DNA of 64,000 bases, from contig CALYLW010000316.1 in assembly GCA_944989445.1 (NCBI GenBank), positions 1,206,098-1,270,097 on the forward strand, read 5' to 3'. Positions 23,585-34,300 of this stretch are shown piece after piece. Numbering within the stretch: the first letter of the stretch is position 1; each line of letters opens with the position of its first letter. Origin of the DNA: Ampullaceana balthica. Lineage: Eukaryota > Mollusca > Gastropoda > Lymnaeidae. The notes beneath the pieces were generated by a model. It saw only the letters and a program-made list of their open reading frames with translations. It was not told the DNA's origin and did no database searches. The position numbers and the translations under genes were made by a program.

Positions 23585-24352
23585 TCAATTTATTCTCATT
23601 GTTTCAAAGGCAAGCTTAACTAGAAGCCATTGTTAACACAAGGTGAACATATCAATTACATCTCTTACAAAAGGTTCTTGACCTAAAAAAACTTAAAATA
23701 ATAGAAATAACAACAAAAACAACCTTCCATATCCACATGATTTGGCTTTATATTTTAAAATTTACAGTTATTTCAAAGTCAGGGGCCATTTGGGCAAAAG
23801 CCCACAAAATTTAATATTTTTTTCTTTACGTTTTAAACCAATTCTAATAACTTTCATTTAGTTGATGACAAATTAAATTTGCTATTTGAGGATAGGAATC
23901 ACTTCTTTGATGAAGCTAGACATTTCATAGATAATTAATTTTCGCATTAGCAATTTACCTGACGTTCATTTTTTTGTGTCAAATCTCTAAAACAAAAATT
24001 AAATATCAATTCACTATAATCCCTGGAAAGTTGACATTGAAAAATATTTATTTTTTTAAAATATATAAATAAATCACTTACCACCACTATTCAATTTTCT
24101 CCCGAGTTTGACTAGAGTGCTGGTTAGCTTTTGATATCAGAAACACAGTGTGGAGGAATGCCTTCTGCATATTGTCGTAGGTTCTGAGAGCTTAAGAAAA
24201 GATACATCGCTACTGCTAACCGATGGTTTACCCGTCTTTTTTTGGACAGTTAACTGCTGCTAAAAAACAAGCGGTCTAAACAACCTTAGAGCCTATGATG
24301 TATTTCAATGACCCTTTTATAATAGTTTATCTTTGAAGCCATGCCAACTTAC

Positions 24353-24472
24353 ATCATCAAGGGTACTCTGCTATGCTAGAATTAGCTCCCCATCCATGCC
24401 ACTCAGATCTTGTGGAGTTCTCATCAAGAAAATCTCACCTCCTCCAAATGCCTGCCTTTCTTGGTCTCGAAT
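24353..24472 (-). pseudogene. TAF1: TAF1 exon with an indel-derived stop
   Basis: Acceptor CTTTTCAG, donor GTAAGT. It encodes [33 protein letters not shown], then TAG where TAF1 continues with an acidic EYS-type stretch. The following bases still contain gagtac and ttgatgat in other frames, so a short indel rather than a substitution caused the break. It joins the preceding exon's RKSK end exactly. Confidence 0.9.
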
Positions 24473-24544
24473 CTGAAAAGAATAATTTTACGAACATCAG
24501 TCAAATCTATATATATATTTCACCAAAGCAAGTATGTGCAAATG

Positions 24545-25190
24545 AGCATAACAAATGACCCTCGCTGGGGTCAACCGATCACTGTTGGCAAGCGTAGTTG
24601 GATGAAAAGAAAAAAAAAGGGGGGGGGGACAATTTTTCGTGCAGTAGCTTGCATTGTTCCTGCAAAGAATAACATGTGATTTGTAGTGTAGTGGTTATCA
24701 CATCAGCCGGGCATGCGGCAAGTCCTGGGTTCAAGCCACAGCAAGAACATTTTTAAAAAAATTTTTTTAAATGTTTGTTTCTGCCAGTTCTTTTCTCCCT
24801 TTTTTTGAACATGACTACCCCTCACTAGGGTCAGCCAATCACAGTTAATGGTTGGCAAGGGATGGTAGTAAAGGGTGGGGGTAGGTATCAACAACCGCAG
24901 TGCACATGTCTCCACGTTTACTCATTTTTTTTTCTTCATTACTTCGTGATGCTGTTTGTGTCCGTTCTCTCACCACCCCCCCCCTCTTTGCCCTATCTAT
25001 GATGAGCAAGTATGCGGCGTATTCACCAGTTGTATCTAGTTTCTTGAACCGGTCAGATATAAATAATTTATTTAATTTTCATTACTTCGTGCTGCTGCTT
25101 GTGTCCTTTCTCTCACCCAGCCCCCCCCCCATTCTTTGCCCTATCTATGATGAGCAAGTCTGCGGCATATACACTCATACAGTTTAAGGA
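24545..25190 (+). mobile_element. Two overlapping SINE-like copies, one with a tRNA-Val-like head
   Basis: At 24,677-24,750 gtagtgtagtggttatcaca and gggttcaagcc match A and B boxes and resemble tRNA-Val, but acceptor and anticodon stems do not pair, so it is a SINE head. The body (ctcactagggtcagccaatc ... gttggcaaggga) also occurs headless at 24,553-24,600. A second block (tcattacttcgtg ... ctatctatgatgagcaagt) occurs twice, near 24,935 and 25,080. Borders are approximate. Confidence 0.6.
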
Positions 25191-25423
25191 GTTGCAACTA
25201 AAGCTCTGTATTCATAATTGTTGGCAATACAAAAGTTGATGATGCATGTGCTTCTAGCAAGTTGAAACAAGTGGATCAACTTGATATTGATAGTCCCTAG
25301 TAATGTCAACAAAATTTATGAAGTTTCAATGTTTAATTGAACAAGATCAAATTAAGTTTATCCAAATTTCCCAAAGATTGAGTTAACAGATGGAAAACTA
25401 TGTTTCTCTAGTTTAAAGATGAC

Positions 25424-27492
25424 CTTGGATTTTCTCTGGATGACCTTGTTTAAGCTGTGGACAGGCTGTGGGCCAAACGAGACCAGTGCTCCATGAGAGA
25501 ACTTCTTCAAGGGAGGCTGGTGGTACTGTCTCAGACCAGTGCTCCATGAGAGTACTTCTTCAAGGGAGGTACTGTCTCAGACCAGTGCTCCATGAGAGTA
25601 CTTCTTCAAGGGAGGTACTGTCTCAGACCAGTGCTCCATGAGAGAACTTCTTCAAGGGAGGCTGGTGGTACTGTCTCAGACCAGTGCTCCATGAGAGTAC
25701 TTCTTCAAGGGAGGTACTGTCTCAGACCAGTGCTCCATGAGAGTACTTCTTCAAGGGAGGTACTGTCTCAGACCAGTGCTCCATGAGAGAACTTCTTCAA
25801 GGGAGGTACTGTCTCAGACCAGTGCTCCATGAGAGAACTTCTTCAAGGGAGGCTGGTGGTACTGTCTCAGACCAGTGCTCCATGAGAGTACTTCTTCAAG
25901 GGAAGTACTGTCTCAGACCAGTGCTCCATGAGAGAACTTCTTCAAGGGAGGTACTGTATCAGACCAGTGCTCCATGAGAGAACTTCTTCAAGGGAGGTAC
26001 TGTCTCAGACCAGTGCTCCATGAGAGAACTTCTTCAAGGGAGGCTGGTGGTACTGTCTCAGACCAGTGCTCCATGAGAGAACTTCTTCAAGGGAGGCTGG
26101 TGGTACTGTCTCAGACCAGTGCTCCATGAGAGAACGTCTTCAAGGGAGGCTCGTGGTACTGTCTCAGACCAGTGCTCCATGAGAGAACTTCTTCAAGGGA
26201 GGTACTGTCTCGGACCAGTGCTCCATGAGAGAACTTCTTCAAGGGAGGTACTGTCTCAGACCAGTGCTCCATGAGAGTACTTCTTCAAGGGAGGTACTGT
26301 CTCAGACCAGTGCTCCATGAGAGTACTTCTTCAAGGGAGGTACTGTCTCAGACCAGTGCTCCATGAGAGTACTTCTTCAAGGGAGGTACTGTCTCAGACC
26401 AGTGCTCCATGAGAGAACTTCTTCAAGGGAGGCTGGTGGTACTGTCTCAGACCAGTGCTCCATGAGAGAACTTCTTCAAGGGAGGTACTGTCTCAGAACA
26501 GTGCTCCATGAGAGAACTTCTTCAAGGGAGGTACTGTCTCTGACCAGTGCTCCATGAGAAAACTTCTTCAAGGGAGGCTGGTGGTACTGTCTCAGACCAG
26601 TCTTCCATGAGAGTACTTCTTCAAGGGAGGTACTGTCTCAGAACAGTGCTCCATGAGAGAACTTCTTCAAGGGAGGTACTGTCTCAGACCAGTGCTCCAA
26701 GAGAGAACTTCTTCAAGGGAGGCTGGTGGTACTGTCTCATACCAGTGCTCCATGAGAGAACTTCTTCAAGGGAGGCTGGTGGTACTGTTTCATACCAGTG
26801 CTCCATGAGAGAACTTCTTCAAGGGAGGTACTGTCTCAGACCAGTGCTCCATGAGAGTACTTCTTCAAGGGAGGTACTGTCTCAGACCAGTGCTCCATGA
26901 GAGAACTTCTTCAAGGGAGGCTGGTGGTACTGTCTCAGACCAGTGCTCCATGAGAGAACTTCTTCAAGGGAGGTACTGTCTCAGAACAGTGCTCCATGAG
27001 AGAACTTCTTCAAGGGAGGTACTGTCTCTGACCAGTGCTCCATGAGAAAACTTCTTCAAGGGAGGCTGGTGGTACTGTCTCAGACCAGTCTTCCATGAGA
27101 GTACTTCTTCAAGGGAGGTACTGTCTCAGAACAGTGCTCCATGAGAGAACTTCTTCAAGGGAGGTACTGTCTCAGACCAGTGCTCCATGAGAGAACTTCT
27201 TCAAGGGAGGCTGGTGGTACTGTCTCATACCAGTGCTCCATGAGAGAACTTCTTCAAGGGAGGCTGGTGGTACTGTCTCATACCAATGCTCCATGAGAGA
27301 ACTTCTTCAAGGGAGGTACTGTCTCAGTTTGTTAGGGCCCAGGTGGCTGGGAAAGAAGGGCTGCCTCAACTCGGCTGCTGGTGTTAAGTTCTCCATGAGA
27401 GAACTTCTTCAAGGGAGGTACTGTCTCAGTTTGTTAGGGCCCAGGTGGCTGGGAAAGAAGGGCTGCCTCAACTCGGCTGCTGGTGTTAAGTG
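25424..27492 (-). pseudogene. TAF1: TAF1 coding exon expanded by an internal tandem array
   Basis: The exon starts after the acceptor TGTGAAG with [19 protein letters not shown] then [20 protein letters not shown]. It ends SFGPQPVHSLNKVIQRKSK before GTCATC. Both ends join the neighbouring TAF1 exons precisely (SSVIQ before it, IRDQERQ after it). A normal exon of this content is under 200 nt; here it is 2,069 nt because the middle is repeated dozens of times and the first part twice (27,330-27,490). Units of 46 and 53 bp are not multiples of three, so the reading frame is lost. Confidence 0.9.
25485..27340. repeat. Exon-derived minisatellite in TAF1, 46/53-bp units, about 38 copies
   Basis: Units contain ctccatgagagaacttcttc, aagggaggtactgtctcaga, ccagtg; the long form inserts ctggtgg. 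Read on minus, the unit is the coding sequence for [18 protein letters not shown], i.e. the TAF1 exon itself. Single-base variants (agtacttctt, cagaacagtg, agtcttccat) recur in blocks, for example 26,460-26,760 versus 26,940-27,240, a duplication of several units at once. Confidence 0.93.
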
Positions 27493-27584
27493 CTTCACAG
27501 AGAGAGAGGGAGAAACAACAGTATCACTGCTTTGTTACTGAACAATATTTTTACAACTGTCTTATTTCTGTTAACATGAAATCT

Positions 27585-27849
27585 GTCCCAGTTCATTGGG
27601 TGGTCAAAGTGGCTGAGAAAAGATACAATCTAATCATGTCCCAGTTCATTGGGTGGTCAAAGTGGCTGAGAAAAGATAAAATCTAATCATGTCCCAGTTC
27701 ATTGGGTGGTCAAAGTGGCTGAGAAAAGATACAATCTTATCATGTCCCAGTTCATCGGGTGGTCAAAGTGGCTGAGAAAAGATACAATCTAATCATGTCC
27801 CAGTTCATTGGGTGGTCAAAGTGGCTGAGAAAAGATACAATCTAATCAA
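27585..27849. repeat. 53-bp array next to a TAF1 exon, five copies
   Basis: Units of catgtcccagttcattgggt, ggtcaaagtggctgagaaaa, gatacaatctaat in the intron between the TAF1 exons at 27,492 and 27,908. On minus the unit contains a pyrimidine-rich ttttctcag, a possible acceptor-like motif, but no coding match. Confidence 0.9.
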
Positions 27850-27907
27850 CAAACCCAAAAAAAAGAGTAAGGAGAACCTACAGAATAACATAAATTTTAT
27901 AAACTAC

Positions 27908-28021
27908 CTGTATAACAGAGCTGCCTATGTTGGGTCTCAGAGCATTATCCATTTGTTTAGGAATGTAGTACTCATCCTTAGATAAGTTAAACAAGTCTTT
28001 GGCAATCACTTCATTAGGAAC
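27908..28021 (-). CDS. TAF1: TAF1 exon (intact frame)
   Basis: Acceptor TCACCCAG, donor GTAGTTT; 114 nt, 38 codons, both boundaries in phase 0. It encodes VPNEVIAKDLFNLSKDEYYI, PKQMDNALRPNIGSSVIQ. FNLS-x-DEYY-x-PKQ is a strongly conserved TAF1 motif at the start of the DUF3591 region. It is followed by the exon beginning [10 protein letters not shown]. Confidence 0.93.
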
Positions 28022-28363
28022 CTGGGTGATAGAAATGTGACATTAATTGTTTGCATGACATGTTGAATTAGTTTCTTGACTGATTTTAATTATCATTTTA
28101 AATGTTCTAAAATTCTAATAAAAATTGATGGTAGACAAGGGTGTTGTTCTTAACAGAATTGTACAAATAATTTAAGCTGAAAGCTTGTTCTAAAATGTAT
28201 AGAAAGCAGTTCTAAAACATTTATTATATATCATGGAATAATTACTAAATATTGACATTTCGTAAGGATAAAATACTTTTAAAATACAAGTCTAAACCAG
28301 GCACAACTATTTTCCTCTGTGAAAATAAACTATAATTGAATTAAGACCAAGGCATTTGTCAAC

Positions 28364-31300
28364 AGTTGGTGTCATCAGTCACTAAATGACTTGTCTAATA
28401 CCTTGTTGTAGTCCACATTTGGTGTCATCAGCCACTAAGTGACATGTCTAATACCTTGTTGTATTCCACAGTTGGTGTGATACAATCATCAGTCACTAAA
28501 TGAAATGTCTAATACCTTAATGTAGTCCACAGTTGGTGTCATCTGTCAATATATGACATGTCTAATACCTTGTTGTATTCCACAGTTGGTGTCATACAAT
28601 CATCAGCCACTAAATGACATGTCTAATACCTTGTTGTAGTCCACAGTTGGTGTGATACAATCATCAGCCACTAAGTGACATGTCTAATACCTTGTTGTAG
28701 TCCACAGTTGGTGTGATACAATCATCAGTCACTAAATGAAATGTCTAATACCTTAATGTAGTCCACAGTTGGTGTCATCTGTCAATATATGACATGTCTA
28801 ATACCTTGTTGTAGTCCACAGTTGGTGTGATACAATCATCAGCCACTAAATGACATGTCTAATACCTTAATTTAGTCCACAGTTGGTGTCATACAATCAT
28901 CTGTCACTAAATGACATGTCTAATACCTTGTATTCCACAGTTGGTGTGACACAATCATCAGTCACTAAATGGCATGTCTAATACCTTGTTGTAGTCCACA
29001 GTTGGTGTGATACAATCATCAGTCACTAAATGACATGTCTAATACCTTAATGTAGTCCACAGTTGGTGTCATCTGTCAATAAATGACATGTCTAATACCT
29101 TAATGTAGTCCACAGTTGGTGTCATCTGTCAATAAATGACATGTCTAATACCTTGTTGTAGTCCACAGTTGGTGTGATACAATCATCAGTCACTAAATGA
29201 CATGTCTAATACCTTAATGTAGTCCACAGTTGGTGTCATCTGTCAATAAATGACATGTCTAATACCTTGTTGTAGTCGACAGTTGGTGTGATACAATCAT
29301 CAGCCACTAAATGACATGTCTAATACCTTAATGTAGTCCACAGTTGGTGTCATCTGTCAATAAATGAAATGTCTAATTCCTTGTTGTAGTCCACAGTTGG
29401 TGTGATACAATCATCAGTCACTAAATGACATGTCTAATACCTTAATTTTGATCCACAGTTGGTGTCATCTGTCAATAAATGACATGTCTAATACCTTGTT
29501 GTAGTCCACAGTTGGTGTGATACAATCATCAGTCACTAAATGACATGTCTAATACCTTGCTGTAGTCCACAGTTGGTGTCATCAGTCACTAAATGACATG
29601 TCTAATACCTTGTTGTATTCCACAGTTGGTGTCATACAATCATCAGTCACTAAATGACATGTCTAATACCTTGTTGTAGTCCACAGTTGGTGTCATACAA
29701 TCATCAGCCACTAAATGACATGTCTAATACCTTGATGTAGTCCACAGTTGGTGTCATCTGTCACTAAATGACATGTCTAATACCTTGCTGTAGTCCACAG
29801 TTGGTGTGATACAATCATCAGTCACTAAATGACATGTCTAATACCTCAATGTAGTCCACAGTTGGTGTCATCTGTCAATAAATGACATGTGTAATACCTT
29901 GTTGTAGTCCACAGTTGGTGTGATACAAGCATCAGTCACTAAATGACATGTCTAATACCTTGCTGTAGTCCACAGTTGGTGTCATCAGTCACTAAATGAC
30001 ATGTCTAATACCTTAATGTAGTCCACAGTTGGTGTGATGCAATCATCAGTCACTAAATGACATGTCTAATACCTTGCTGTAGTCCACAGTTGGTGTCATC
30101 AGTCACTAAATGACATGTCTAATACCTTAATGTAGTCCACAGTTGGTGTCATCTGTCAATAAATGACATGTCTAATACCTTGCTGTAGTCCACAGTTGGT
30201 GTCATCAGTCACTAAATGACATGTCTAATACCTTAATGTAGTCCACAGTTGGTGTCATCTGTCAATAAATGACATGTCTAATACCTTGTTGTAGTCCACA
30301 GTTGGTGTCATACAATCATCAGCCACTAAATGACATGTCTAATACCTTGCTGTAGTCCACAGTTGGTGTGATACAATCATCAGTCACTAAATGACATGTC
30401 TAATACCTTGCTGTAGTCCACAGTTGGTGTGATACAATCATCAGTCACTAAATGACATGTCTAATACCTTAATGTAGTCCACAGTTGGTGTCATCTGTCA
30501 ATAAATGACATGTCTAATACCTTGTTGTAGCCCACAGTTGGTGTGATACAATCATCAGTCACTAAATGACATGTCTAATACCTTGCTGTAGTCCACAGTT
30601 GGTGTCATCAGTCACTAAATGACATGTCTAATACCTTCCTTATTGTAGTCCACAGTTGGTGTGATACAATCATCAGTCACTAAATGACATGTCTAATACC
30701 TTGCTGTAGTCCACAGTTGGTGTCATCAGTCACTAAATGACATGTCTAATACCTTAATGTAGTCCACAGTTGGTGTCATCTGTCAATAGATGACATGTCT
30801 AATACCTTGCTGTAGTCCACAGTTGGTGTGATACAATCATCAGCCACTAAATGACATGTCTAATACCTTAATGTAGTCCACAGTTGGTGTCATCTGTCAA
30901 TAAATGACATGTCTAATACCTTGTTGTAGTCCACAGTTGGTGTGATACAATCATCAGTCACTAAATGACATGTCTAATACCTTAATGTAGTCCACAGTTG
31001 GTGTCATCTGTCAATAAATGACATGTCTAATACCTTGCTGTAGTCCACAGTTGGTGTGATACAATCATCAGCCATTAAATGACATGTCTAATACCTTAAT
31101 GTAGTCCACAGTTGGTGTCATCTGTCAATAAATGACATGTCTAATACCTTGTTGTAGTCCACAGTTGGTGTGATACAATCATCAGTCACTAAATGACATG
31201 TCTAATACCTTAATGTAGTCCACAGTTGGTGTCATCTATCAATAAATGACATGTCTAATACCTTGCTGTAGTCCACAGTTGGTGTGATACAATCATCAGT

Positions 31301-34300
31301 CACTAAATGACATGTCTAATACCTTAATGTAGTCCACAGTTGGTGTCATCTGTCAATAAAATAACATGTCTAATACCTTCCTGTAGTCCACTGTTGGTGT
31401 CATCAGCCACTAAATGACATGTCTAATACCTTCCTGTAGTCCACTGTTGGTGTCATCAGCCACTAAATGACATGTCTAATACCTTCCTGTAGTCCATTGT
31501 TGGTGTCATCAGCCACTAAATGATATGTCTAATACCATGCTGTAGTCCACAGATGGTGTCATCAGTCACTAAATGACATGTCTAATACCTTCCTGTAGTC
31601 CACTGTTGGTGTCATCAGCCACTAAATGACATGTCTAATACCATGCTGTAGTCCACAGTTGGTGTCATCAGTCACTAAATGACATGTCTAATACCATGCT
31701 GTAGTCCAAAGTTGGTGTCATCAGCCACTAAATGACATGTCTAATACCTTGCTGTAGTCCACAGTTGGTGTCCTACAATCATCTGTCAATAAATGACATG
31801 TCTAATACCTTGCTGTAGTCCACAGTTGGTGTCCTGGTGTCCTACAATCATCTGTCAATAAATGAAATGTCTAATACCTTGCTGTACTCCACAGTTGGTG
31901 TCCTACAATCATCTGTCAATAAATGACATGTACAATACCTTGCTGTAGTCCACAGTTGGTGTCCTACAATCATCTGTCAATAAATGACATGTCTAATACC
32001 TTGCTGTAGTCCACAGTTGGTGTCCTACAATCATCTGTCAATAAATGACATGTCTAATACCTTGATGTAGTCCACAGTTGGTGTCATCAGCCACTAAATG
32101 ACATGTCCAATACCTTGATGTAGTCCACAGTTGGTGTCATCAGCCACTAAATGCCATGTCTAATACCTTGCTATAGTCCACAGTTGGTGTCATACAATCA
32201 TCAGCCACTAAATGACATGTCTAATACCTTGCTGTAGTCCACAGTTGGTGTCAAACAATCATCTGTCACTAAATGACATGTCTAATACATTGCTGTAGTC
32301 CACAGTTGGTGTCAAACAATCATCTGTCACTAAATGACATGTCTAATACATTGCTGTAGTCCACAGTTGTTGTCAAACAATCATCTGTCACTAAATGACA
32401 TGTCTAATACCATGCTGTAGTCCACAGTTGGTGTCATCAGTCACTAAATGACATGTCTAATACCTTCCTGTAGTCCACTGTTGGTGTCATCAGCCACTAA
32501 ATGACATGTCTAATACCATGATGTAGTCCACAGTTGGTGTCATCAGTCACTAAATGACATGTCTAATACCATGCTGTAGTCCACTGTTGGTGTCATCAGT
32601 CACTAAGTGACATGTCTTATACCATGCTGTAGTCCAAAGTTGGTGTCATCAGTCACTAAATGACATGTCTAATACCTTGCTGTAGTCCACAGTTGGTGCC
32701 ATCAGCCACTAAATGACATGTCTAATACCTTGCTGTAGTCCACAGTTGGTGTCCTACAATCATCTGTCAGTAAATGACATGTCTAATACCTTGCTGTAGT
32801 CCACAGTTGGTGTCCTACAATCATCTGTCACTAAATGACATGTCTAATACCTTGCTGTAGTCCACAGTTGGTGTCATCAGCCACTAAATGACATGTCTAA
32901 TACCTTGCTGTAGTCCACAGTTGGTGTCATCAGCCACTAAATGACATGTCTAATACCTTGCTGTAGTCCACAGTTGGTGTCATCAGCCACTAAATGACAT
33001 GTCTAATACCTTGCTGTAGTCCACAGTTGGTGTCCTACAATCATCTGTCAATAAATGACATGTCTAATACCTTAATGTAGTCCACAGTTGGTGTCCTACA
33101 ATCATCGGTCAATAAATGACATGTCTAATACCTTGATGTAGTCCACAGTTGGTGTCATCAGCCACTAAATGACATGTCTAATACCTTGATGTAGTCCACA
33201 GTTGGTGTCATCTGTCAATAAATGACATGTCTAATACCTTGTTGTAGTCCACAGTTGGTGTGATACAATCATCAGTCACTAAATGACATGTCTAATACCT
33301 TAATGTAGTCCACAGTTGGTGTCATCTGTCAATAAATGACATGTCTAATACCTTGCTGTAGTCCACAGTTGGTTTGATACAATCATCAGTCACTAAATGA
33401 CATGTCTAATACCTTAATGTAGTCCACAGTTGGTGTCATCTGTCAATAAATGACATGTCTAATACCTTGTTGTAGTCCACAGTTGGTGTGATACAATCAT
33501 TAGTCACTAGATGACATGTCTAATACCTTGCTGTAGTCCACAGTTGGTGTCATCAGTCACTAAATGACATGTCTGTTCGTTCGTCCGTCGATACGACGAG
33601 GACCACTCTAGTCATCCGAGGGTTTTCTGTGCGTGCGCAGATGGCTGATTAGGCCGATCCTTGCACGAAAGGTTCGGGAACAGAAGGGACAGGGGGCGAG
33701 TGCGACATCTCCTGGAGGGTTGACAGCATGGGCCTTTCGGGCTTGCCTCTTCTTTTCTGCGGCGGTAATCCGGTTTGCCTCACATGACCTGGCACCTTCG
33801 TGGATGGAAGAGCGCCAGGTGGATCGGTCCATTGCAGCTCGTTCCCACGTGTCTGGATTTATGGCAAACGCTTTCATTGAGGCTTTCAGTGTGTCTTTGA
33901 AGCGTTTCTTTTGCCCACCGTGGGACCGCTGGCCATACTGGAGCTCACCATAGAAGATTCTCTTTGGCAGTCTCTCGTCTGGCATTCGGACAACGTGCCC
34001 TGCCCAGCGAAGCTGGGACTGCATCAGGAGGGTGAAGATGCTGGGGAGACCTGCCTTGGTCAGTACCACTGTGTCTGGAATTTTGTTCTGCCACTTTATG
34101 CCGAGAATCTTCCTGAGGCTTGTTATATGAAAGTGGTTCAGCTTTCTTGCATGGCGCTGATAAACAGTCCAAGTTTCACAAGCATAAAGCAGTGTGGGGA
34201 GCACCACTGCCCTGTACACTTTCAGCTTGGTCTGGATGGTAATGCCTCTTCTGTTCCAGACATTAGGGTACAACCTGCCAAAAGTGGAGCTGGCTCTGGC

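Larger units (their letters stand above)
22278..23756. repeat. Tandem segmental duplication, about 1.5 kb, including a TAF1 exon
   Basis: Bases 22,278-23,756 repeat the block ending at 22,277: part of the 48/34-bp minisatellite, the spacer from tgtaaagaatatcactgagc, the TAF1 exon, the 17-bp array and the sequence to tatccacaggatttggcttt. The copies differ in array length (about 13 versus 8 units) and a few small indels, so the duplication is recent. Confidence 0.9.
18294..28021 (-). pseudogene. TAF1: TAF1 (TFIID subunit 1) gene fragment, five successive exons
   Basis: Five exons in correct order on minus encode a continuous part of TAF1, the scaffold subunit of TFIID that binds TBP and core-promoter DNA in the nucleus. 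They cover the DUF3591 region (the part that pairs with TAF7 and includes the winged helix). The copy is damaged. One exon contains a 1.9-kb tandem array whose 46- and 53-bp units break the frame. One exon ends in a premature stop. Another contains an indel-derived stop. The exon after 18,294 (expected to begin near DSNWW) is absent. Exons upstream of 28,021 are not recognised. It is either a pseudogene copy or a real TAF1 locus damaged in assembly. Confidence 0.88.

Noticed and set aside
24677..24750. Possible tRNA-Val gene
   Set aside because: A and B boxes are present, but acceptor and anticodon stems do not pair; it continues into a repeated SINE body.
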